Below, piece by piece: positions 16,368 through 21,317 of a DNA stretch of 21,317 nt. The position numbers were made by a program, and so were the translations under genes. The DNA comes from JAFASC01 sp036265935 (GTDB lineage Bacteria > Pseudomonadota > Alphaproteobacteria > Rhizobiales > Beijerinckiaceae). The stretch spans positions 1 through 21,317 of the forward strand of contig DATAOB010000103.1 of the NCBI GenBank assembly GCA_036265935.1, given 5' to 3'. Each line of letters opens with the position of its first letter. Position 1 is the first letter of the stretch. A model generated the notes under the pieces. It was given only the letters and a program-made list of their open reading frames with translations. It made no database searches and was not told the origin of the DNA.

Positions 16368-16658
16368 ATGAACGAAATCACGCGTATGAAATCTGTCGAA
16401 CCGGTGCTCTACGGAGTCTTGAAGATCGCGTGGCTTGATGGCTATCAAGGTGTAGTCGATCTTCGCTCGCTTCTTGCGGACGGAGAAATCTTCGAATTTC
16501 TGCGCAAGACACCAGAACGGTTCAACGAGGTGAAACTCGAGGATTATGGCCACACGGTTTTTTGGATCGACGACGACGGCGATGAAATTGATCTAGGCTC
16601 TGACTCGCTTCGTCGTCGAGCCGAACGACAAGCCGAAATCCTCCGCCTCGCAAGCTGA
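16368..16658 (+). CDS. DUF2442 domain protein
   Basis: A small soluble, acidic protein of 96 residues that matches the DUF2442 pattern: VEPVLYGVLKIAWLDGYQGVVDLRSLL, then a segment around the phrase FEFLRKTPERFNEVKLEDYG, and the ending TVFWIDDDGDEIDLGSDSLRRRA. Genes of this family are commonly found beside DUF4160 genes, and the pair is often described as toxin-antitoxin-like, but the activity is not established. Here the DUF4160 partner is broken and DUF2442 is intact. GGAGAAG lies seven bases before the ATG at 16368; a second ATG six codons on is a possible alternative. I count 124 G+C in the 240 bases 16381-16620 (52%), against 38 of 60 in a sample of mdh, which fits acquisition from elsewhere. 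It ends 12 bases before lpd. Confidence 0.82.
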   Translation: MNEITRMKSVEPVLYGVLKIAWLDGYQGVVDLRSLLADGEIFEFLRKTPERFNEVKLEDYGHTVFWIDDDGDEIDLGSDSLRRRAERQAEILRLAS

Positions 16659-16670
16659 ATAGCTGGTTTC

Positions 16671-18083
16671 ATGTCCTACGATCTCATCGTCATCGGCACC
16701 GGCCCCGGCGGCTATGTCTGCGCCATCCGCGCCGCGCAGCTCGGCATGCGCGTTGCCGTCGTCGAGAAGTGGAAGACCTATGGCGGCACTTGCCTGAATA
16801 TCGGCTGCATTCCGTCAAAGGCGCTGCTCTACGCCTCGGATATGTTTGAAGAAGCCGCGCACAGCTTGCCCGCACTGGGCGTCGTGACCGGCGCACCAAA
16901 ACTCGACTTAGCAGCGATGATGAAACACAAGGCCGACACCGTCGCCGCCAACGTCAACGGTGTTGCGTTTCTGTTCAAGAAAAACAAGGTCGACGCGTTT
17001 ATCGGCACCGGCCGCATCACCGCGCCGGGCAAGGTCGAGGTCACGTCCGAGGACGGCAAGAAGCAGACGCTCGAGACAAAGAATATTGTCATTGCTACCG
17101 GCTCCGACGTGGCCACGTTGCGCGACAAAGATGGAAACACAATCGAAATTGATGAGAAGACGATCGTCTCCTCCACCGGCGCTCTCGAATTTTCTTCCGT
17201 GCCGAAGACGCTTGTCGTAGTCGGGGCCGGTATTATCGGTCTCGAACTCGGCTCAGTGTGGCGGCGTCTCGGTGCAGAGGTGACTGTCATCGAATTCCTC
17301 GACCGGATCCTTCCAGGCATGGATCTGGAAGTTTGCAAGCAATTCCAACGCATGCTGGAGAAGCAGGGATTCAAGTTCCACCTGTCGAGCAAAGTGACCG
17401 GCGTGACCAAAAGAGGCAAAGGCGCGAGCGTCACATTCGAGCCGGTTGCCGGCGGCGACGCGAAGACGATCGAGGCCGACAAAGTGCTGATCGCGACGGG
17501 CCGCGTGCCTTACACGCAGGGGCTTGGCCTTGAAGAGCTCGGCATCACGCTCGATCGCGGTCGCATTCCCATCGACGAGCATTTCGCCACAAGCGTTTCC
17601 GGCGTCTATGCGATCGGCGACGTCGTGCGCGGGCCGATGCTCGCCCACAAAGCCGAGGACGAAGGCATCGCAGTCGCCGAGATTCTCGCCGGCCGGGTGG
17701 GCCACGTGAACTATGAAGCCATTCCCGGCGTCGTCTACACAATGCCGGAAATCGCCGCCGTCGGGGCCACCGAAGAGGAGCTGAAGGAGCGCGGCGCGCG
17801 TTACAACGTCGGCAAGTTCCCCTTCACGGCCAACGGCCGCGCGCGCTCGATGCGCCACACTGAGGGTTTTGTGAAGATACTGGCAGACGCCGAGACCGAT
17901 CGCGTGCTCGGCGTGCACATCGTCGGCGCCGGCGCCGGTGAGCTCATCGCCGAGGCCACCATTCTCATGGAGTTCGGCGGCTCATCCGAAGATCTGGCGC
18001 GCACCTGTCACGCGCACCCGACAATGTCGGAAGCGGTGAAAGAGGCTGCAATGGCGGTGGAAAAGCGCGCGATTCATATCTGA
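16671..18083 (+). CDS. lpdA: Dihydrolipoamide dehydrogenase (E3)
   Basis: FAD-dependent disulfide oxidoreductase that reoxidises the dihydrolipoyl arm of SucB and reduces NAD+. Seen in 470 residues: FAD-binding GTGPGGYVCAIRAAQ at 9-23, redox-active disulfide GGTCLNIGCIPSK at 38-50 (C41, C46), NAD-binding GAGIIGLELG at 185-194, the second FAD motif YAIGDVVRGPMLAHKAEDEG, and the catalytic dyad in HPTMSE at 449-454 (H449, E454). Full length. The position at the end of the suc genes identifies it as the E3 of the 2-oxoglutarate dehydrogenase complex, though it may also serve other complexes. No convincing Shine-Dalgarno precedes the ATG; the upstream DUF2442 gene ends 12 bases before, so coupled translation is likely. 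Its last codons form part of a terminator-like hairpin. Confidence 0.98.
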   Translation: MSYDLIVIGTGPGGYVCAIRAAQLGMRVAVVEKWKTYGGTCLNIGCIPSKALLYASDMFEEAAHSLPALGVVTGAPKLDLAAMMKHKADTVAANVNGVAFLFKKNKVDAFIGTGRITAPGKVEVTSEDGKKQTLETKNIVIATGSDVATLRDKDGNTIEIDEKTIVSSTGALEFSSVPKTLVVVGAGIIGLELGSVWRRLGAEVTVIEFLDRILPGMDLEVCKQFQRMLEKQGFKFHLSSKVTGVTKRGKGASVTFEPVAGGDAKTIEADKVLIATGRVPYTQGLGLEELGITLDRGRIPIDEHFATSVSGVYAIGDVVRGPMLAHKAEDEGIAVAEILAGRVGHVNYEAIPGVVYTMPEIAAVGATEEELKERGARYNVGKFPFTANGRARSMRHTEGFVKILADAETDRVLGVHIVGAGAGELIAEATILMEFGGSSEDLARTCHAHPTMSEAVKEAAMAVEKRAIHI

Positions 18084-18092
18084 ATCGCGCGC
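18065..18092 (-). terminator. Rho-independent terminator between convergent genes, overlapping the lpd 3' end
   Basis: Arms GCGCGCGATTC (18065-18075) and GAATCGCGCGC (18082-18092) pair perfectly over eleven bases around a six-base loop. On the minus strand the stem is followed at once by TTTT (18061-18064), making it a good terminator for the lpoA-small protein transcript, 22 bases after the latter's stop. On the plus strand no T-run follows, but the stem may still mark the end of the suc-lpd message. The left arm and loop encode the last residues and stop of lpd. Confidence 0.75.
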
Positions 18093-18114
18093 CGCGCTAC
18101 AAACGTACTTCGGA

Positions 18115-18345
18115 TTAGTGTCGCGCGGTCTTTTTCTTTGATTTCACCGGCGCCACCGGCGCCGGCGCCTCGTCTTCCTCGACCGCCGCGGCGGGCGCGG
18201 GCTCAGCCTGTCCTCCCCAAATCTGCGAGGTCGGCATGTTGATTTGCCGCGCGTCGCCGAGGCCGTTCACGCCGCCTTCGAACTGCGCGAAAGCCGGCGA
18301 AGCAGCCAAGGCAAGAAGGCCGCCGAGCAACATCAATTTACGCAT
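18115..18345 (-). CDS. Small exported protein of unknown function
   Basis: A 76-residue protein I do not recognise. Seen: a clear signal peptide MRKLMLLGGLLALAASPAFA with cleavage expected after AFA20, then a short mature chain QFEGGVNGLGDARQIN, an acidic alanine/proline-rich stretch (AEPAPAAAVEEDEAPAPVAP) and a basic tail KSKKKTARH. The mature part (56 residues) looks unstructured. The start ATG at 18345 has AGGAGA six bases upstream, which supports translation. It begins 33 bases after the lpoA-like stop on the same strand, and the terminator at 18065-18092 follows, so the two are probably one transcript. A periplasmic role is inferred from the signal only. Confidence 0.7.
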   Translation of the reverse strand: MRKLMLLGGLLALAASPAFAQFEGGVNGLGDARQINMPTSQIWGGQAEPAPAAAVEEDEAPAPVAPVKSKKKTARH

Positions 18346-18378
18346 TCGCTTTCTCCTGGTTGAGAGCTGTGAAAAAGA

Positions 18379-19617
18379 TCAGGTGCCGTCTGGCGCGCCG
18401 GCGAAGGATCGAGGCGCCGGCGACACGACGGTCGTCGCGCCGTTGTTGATCTGCAGCACGGACAATCCGCGCTCGTTCTGCCCGTCGGGCCGGAAGCGGA
18501 AGACGCCATCGGCACCGTTGAAGCCGGCAGGGTTGGTCAGCACGCTATCCGAATAGCGCTGCGGGCCCTGGCTGCGCGCCAAAGCCGTCGCGAGCATCGT
18601 GGCGTCATAAGCGAGCGTCGCAATACGCGTTGGATCGCTGCCGAACTTGGCGCGATAGCGTTCGGCAAATTGGTTGAAGCCGCCATTTTCCGGCGCGGCG
18701 AACCAGGCGCCCTGCAGGGCCGGCAATTTCAGGACGCGTGCGTCGTTCCAAAGCCCGGTGCCGAGCAGTTGCACTTTGGCGGGATCGATTCCGGCGGCGC
18801 TGAGCTGCTGCGAAACGGCGCCCATCGCTTCCGTCTGCTCCGGAATGAACAGCGTGTCGATCTGCCCGCCAAGCGCGGCGATCTTCTGCACCGAAACGGC
18901 AAGAGTGGAGGGCGTGTAGCGCTCGATCATCATCACGCGCAGACCGCGCCGCGCGGCGACCTGCTGGAACTCCGCCAGGGCCACGTTGCCATAATCGTTC
19001 TGCGGAACGAGCGCGGCGACCGATCTTTTGCCGCGCGAGGCGGCGAAATCGATGATCCGGTCGACATAAGATTCGACCAGGAACGACAGAAGATAGACGC
19101 CGCGCGTCGCCGCCGACGTATCGGTCGAAAAGGCGATGACCGGCTTGCCGGCCGGACGCGCAACGCGACCTGTCTCGCGCACGTCAGGCGCAAAAAGCGG
19201 TCCGATCAGAAGCTCGGCGCCTTCGCTGACCGCCGCCTGCGCCGCGGCGCGCGCCCCCTCGGGCGTCGAATGGTCGTCCTTCACAAGCACGGTGATGTCG
19301 TTCGAGCCGGATTCCGCCACCGCCAGTTCGGCGGCGTTGCGCAACGAAGTACCGACGACGCTCGGCCCAGAGCCTTGCGTCAGCGGCACGATCAGGCCAA
19401 TGCGGGTCGGGCCGCTGCCGATCTGATCGCCGGAAGCGGCGGGACCGCCGAGCGGCTGACTTTCGACCGGGCTCGTCGGCGCGCCGAGGAATTCGTCCTT
19501 CTCTTGCTGCGACAACCGCCGGCCACTGCCCATCGAGCAGGCGGCGACGGCAACCGCGCAGGCAAGCGCCACAGCGACCTTCAAATGACCGCGCCCCAGG
19601 GCGGAATGAACGGACAA
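18379..19617 (-). CDS. lpoA: Penicillin-binding protein activator, LppC/LpoA-like lipoprotein
   Basis: A 412-residue lipoprotein with a type I periplasmic-binding-protein fold. E. coli LpoA activates the cell-wall synthase PBP1a from the outer membrane; in alphaproteobacteria the homologues have only the ligand-binding-like domain, as here. Seen: a basic N-terminus, a hydrophobic helix and a lipobox VAAC with the lipidated cysteine at residue 27, a low-complexity linker, then RIGLIVPLTQGSGPSVVGTSL opening the domain, and GAELLIGPLF and LVPQNDYGNVALAEFQ inside it. The start is TTG at 19617, because GGAGG lies five bases upstream and the signal peptide then begins correctly; an ATG much further upstream (19887) would run into rsmI. 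It is divergent from rsmI-yraN, the same grouping as yraL-lpoA-yraN of E. coli. The symbol follows that context; the activator role here is inferred. Confidence 0.85.
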   Translation of the reverse strand: MSVHSALGRGHLKVAVALACAVAVAACSMGSGRRLSQQEKDEFLGAPTSPVESQPLGGPAASGDQIGSGPTRIGLIVPLTQGSGPSVVGTSLRNAAELAVAESGSNDITVLVKDDHSTPEGARAAAQAAVSEGAELLIGPLFAPDVRETGRVARPAGKPVIAFSTDTSAATRGVYLLSFLVESYVDRIIDFAASRGKRSVAALVPQNDYGNVALAEFQQVAARRGLRVMMIERYTPSTLAVSVQKIAALGGQIDTLFIPEQTEAMGAVSQQLSAAGIDPAKVQLLGTGLWNDARVLKLPALQGAWFAAPENGGFNQFAERYRAKFGSDPTRIATLAYDATMLATALARSQGPQRYSDSVLTNPAGFNGADGVFRFRPDGQNERGLSVLQINNGATTVVSPAPRSFAGAPDGT

Positions 19618-19622
19618 AGGAA

Positions 19623-19627
19623 CCTCC
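19623..19627 (-). promoter_or_regulatory. Shine-Dalgarno that decides the lpoA TTG start
   Basis: GGAGG on the minus strand, five bases before the TTG at 19617. It places the start directly in front of a normal lipoprotein signal peptide. Confidence 0.65.
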
Positions 19628-19770
19628 ACGGCCTCCGCACGAGCCTGAAGCGCGTAGGAGGACGGCCCTAGAACGTCGCACTCAGCCGCAATTTTGCGGG
19701 CAAAATAGGGCTTTACTTTCCGAGCAGACTTCGTTCTGTATTTCGAACAAATCCGTTTCTTTGACGAACG

Positions 19771-20727
19771 ATGGTCAGCACAGACGCTCCCAAGCGGAAA
19801 GCCCCCGCCCCACCGGGCAGGCATGCCAGCAGCTTCGTCGCCCTCGGTCTGCGGGCGGAGGCCGAGCCGATCGAGCCTGGCCTGCACGTTGTCGCGACTC
19901 CGATCGGCAATCTGCGCGACATCTCGCTACGCGCGCTCGGCACCCTCGCGGCCGCGGATGCGGTCATCGCCGAGGACACGCGCGTCACCAAGGTGCTGCT
20001 CGCCCATTACGGCATCGCGACGCCGCTTGTCGCCTACCACGAGCACAACGCCGCGGTGGTGCGCCCGCACCTTCTGGCCCGCCTGGCCGGCGGCGCGGCG
20101 CTGGCGCTGGTTTCCGACGCGGGCACGCCGCTTGTGTCCGACCCCGGCTTCAAGCTGGTTTCCGAGGCGCTCGCTCAAGGGACGCAGGTCACCTCTGTAC
20201 CCGGCGCCTCCGCCGTGCTCGCCGCGTTGGTCGTCGCGGGGCTGCCGACCGATCGCTTCTTCTTCGAGGGTTTTTTGCCGCAGAAACAGGGCGCCCGCCG
20301 CACCCGCATCGCCGAGCTCGCGGCGATCCCCGGCACGCTCGTCTTTTTCGAATCGCCAAGGCGGCTCGCCGACATGCTGGCCGACCTCGCCGCCGTCCTT
20401 GGTACCCGCCAGACGGCAATCGCGCGCGAACTGACGAAGCATTTCGAGACGGTGCGACGGGGCGCGCTGCCGGAACTCGCGCGAGCGCTGGCGAACGAGG
20501 AGCCGCCGAAAGGCGAAATCGTCGTGCTTGTCGCGCCGCCTGCCGAGAACGAGGCGGCCGGACTCAGCGATGCGGCAATCGACGCCAAACTGCAGGACGC
20601 GCTGCGCACGTTGAGCGTCAAGGATGCGGCAAGCGTCGTCGCCGCCGAAAGTGGGCAAAAGCGCCGCAAGGTCTATGCGCGTGCGATCGCGCTTGCGGCG
20701 GGCGACAAGGCCAACGACTCCGAATGA
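19771..20727 (+). CDS. rsmI: 16S rRNA (cytidine-1402 2'-O)-methyltransferase RsmI
   Basis: SAM-dependent enzyme that methylates the 2'-hydroxyl of C1402 in the decoding centre of 16S rRNA. Seen in 318 residues of the tetrapyrrole-methylase fold: ATPIGNLRDISLRAL at 42-56, AEDTR at 67-71, the SAM-site SDAGTPLVSDPG at 115-126, PGASAVLAAL near 144-153, EGFLP at 166-170 and FESPRR at 193-198. About 30 residues precede the core, a common extension in alphaproteobacteria. Start ATG at 19771; the Shine-Dalgarno is weak (GACGAACG). It overlaps yraN by four bases (ATGA). The 153-base spacer to lpoA must hold both divergent promoters. Confidence 0.96.
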   Translation: MVSTDAPKRKAPAPPGRHASSFVALGLRAEAEPIEPGLHVVATPIGNLRDISLRALGTLAAADAVIAEDTRVTKVLLAHYGIATPLVAYHEHNAAVVRPHLLARLAGGAALALVSDAGTPLVSDPGFKLVSEALAQGTQVTSVPGASAVLAALVVAGLPTDRFFFEGFLPQKQGARRTRIAELAAIPGTLVFFESPRRLADMLADLAAVLGTRQTAIARELTKHFETVRRGALPELARALANEEPPKGEIVVLVAPPAENEAAGLSDAAIDAKLQDALRTLSVKDAASVVAAESGQKRRKVYARAIALAAGDKANDSE

Positions 20728-21095
20728 GCCGCGACAAGCGGCTTCGCGCCGGACTTTTCGGCAGGCGCGCCGGACAGCTCGCCATCCTGTTCTTGCGCGC
20801 GAAAGGCTACCGGATTCTCGCGCGCACGTACGTCGTCCGCGGCGGCGAGATCGATATCATCGCACGGCGCGGCAGCGCGGTCGCTTTCGTCGAAGTGAAA
20901 GCGCGTCCCAGCATCGAGGACGCGCTGATCGCGGTCACGCCGGCGAAGCAGCGACGCATGTCAATTGCCGCACGCCACTGGCTCACCTCAAACCAATGGG
21001 CGATGCGCTGCACGCAGCGCGGCGATCTCATCGCCGTCGCGCCGTGGCGCGTGCGGCGCCATCTCGTCGGCGCGATCGAGCTGCGCCTCGATTGA
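20724..21095 (+). CDS. yraN: YraN/UPF0102 family endonuclease-like protein
   Basis: A 123-residue member of the UPF0102 family, which has a Holliday-junction-resolvase-like, restriction-endonuclease-type fold; its role is not established. Seen: GRRAGQLAILFLRAKGYRILARTY at the start, the core GGEIDIIARRGSAVAFVEVKAR, in which the acidic residues of GEID and the VEVK motif correspond to the PD-(D/E)xK nuclease site, and AVTPAKQRRMSIAARHWL. Start ATG at 20724 overlapping the rsmI stop (ATGA), so translation is coupled. The order rsmI-yraN is widely conserved. It ends three bases from the stop of a convergent gene. Confidence 0.92.
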   Translation: MSRDKRLRAGLFGRRAGQLAILFLRAKGYRILARTYVVRGGEIDIIARRGSAVAFVEVKARPSIEDALIAVTPAKQRRMSIAARHWLTSNQWAMRCTQRGDLIAVAPWRVRRHLVGAIELRLD

Positions 21096-21098
21096 ACC

Positions 21099-21317
21099 TC
21101 AAGCCCCCGCTGTTTCAGCGATCGTCTCCAGCGGCGACACCGTCACATCGCCGCCGGCGACGGCTCGTGTTTTCTCCGTGTAGGCTTTGAAGAAATCGCG
21201 CTGCTGCAGCGTTTTCACGGCGTTATCGTCGGCGGGCGTTGCGATGTGGTAGTAATCCGCACCATCTTTGGTTTTCATGACGCGATATGAAATTCGCCCC
21301 TTGAGATCGGGATCGCC
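21099..21317 (-). CDS. Unrecognised protein, C-terminal part only (runs off the window)
   Basis: An open frame from the window edge to a TGA at 21099-21101 gives the last 72 residues of a protein I do not recognise. It reads RISYRVMKTKDGADYYHIA, then an acidic/helical stretch with TLQQRDFFKAYTEKTRAVA, and ends SPLETIAETAGA. Codon use looks normal for the window and the frame fits tightly against yraN (three bases between the two stops), which supports a real gene. An internal ATG at residue 14 could not be excluded as a start, but the conserved-looking sequence continues upstream of it. No function is proposed. Confidence 0.6.
   Translation of the reverse strand, partial: GDPDLKGRISYRVMKTKDGADYYHIATPADDNAVKTLQQRDFFKAYTEKTRAVAGGDVTVSPLETIAETAGA

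Noticed and set aside
16094..16381. Minus-strand frame of 95 codons over the MAPEG-DUF2442 interval
   Set aside because: The plus strand shows DUF4160 remnants with a clear PPHFHA motif; the minus frame has no recognisable feature.
18670..19671. Open plus-strand frame of 333 codons opposite lpoA
   Set aside because: It is a shadow of the lipoprotein gene, which has a lipobox and binding-protein fold.
19618..19887. Longer lpoA frame starting at an ATG at 19887
   Set aside because: The extra 90 residues are not signal-like, run into the rsmI coding region and lack a Shine-Dalgarno; the TTG at 19617 fits better.
19761..21095. A 444-codon plus-strand frame spanning rsmI and ending as yraN
   Set aside because: The first two thirds is an out-of-frame reading of rsmI; only the last 123 codons from 20724 are a real protein, so this is not a fusion.
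1..21317. CRISPR arrays, tRNA or rRNA genes, transposases, phage integrases and attachment sites
   Set aside because: None seen on reading both strands; no regularly spaced repeats and no integrase or transposase motifs among the frames.

Overview
The window reads as chromosomal DNA of an alphaproteobacterium, most likely of the Hyphomicrobiales (Rhizobiales). It is GC-rich, so long antisense frames lie open opposite real genes. The gene order zapE - mdh - sucC - sucD - sucA - sucB - lpd is the one known from rhizobia and their relatives. The LDH-type malate dehydrogenase and the long-chain-acyl-CoA-ligase plus LIV transporter cluster fit the same group. This placement is inference from gene content and order, not a phylogeny.

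Layout. Positions 1-4330 (minus) hold an uptake and activation operon: an AMP-forming acyl-CoA ligase, then LivG ATPase, LivH permease and LivM permease (cut by the window edge). The genes overlap or nearly touch, and all four use GTG or TTG starts. Upstream of the operon (4451-5231, minus) is an exported, probably outer-membrane, protein gene broken by two single-base losses. A 326-bp spacer rich in inverted repeats separates it from a secreted trypsin-like serine protease (5558-6433, minus). A 314-bp divergent spacer leads to zapE (6748-7911, plus).

From 8071 to 18083 the plus strand carries a TCA-cycle block: malate dehydrogenase, both subunits of succinyl-CoA synthetase, then the E1 and E2 subunits of 2-oxoglutarate dehydrogenase and finally their E3, dihydrolipoamide dehydrogenase. 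Together these convert 2-oxoglutarate to succinate, and malate to oxaloacetate. Between E2 and E3 the operon contains three additions: a MAPEG-type membrane protein, a decayed DUF4160 gene (one nonsense codon and one extra G), and an intact DUF2442 gene of visibly lower GC. This inserted DUF4160/DUF2442 pair is the most unusual part of the window. The sucD-sucA spacer contains several hairpins, one ending directly at the sucA ribosome binding site.

A strong hairpin made partly of the last codons of lpd is followed by a T-run only on the minus strand. It probably ends the convergent lpoA/small-secreted-protein transcript. The last part holds the conserved neighbourhood lpoA-like lipoprotein (minus), divergent from rsmI and yraN (plus), and the tail of an unrecognised minus-strand gene at the edge.

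No tRNA, rRNA, CRISPR array, transposase or phage gene was seen.
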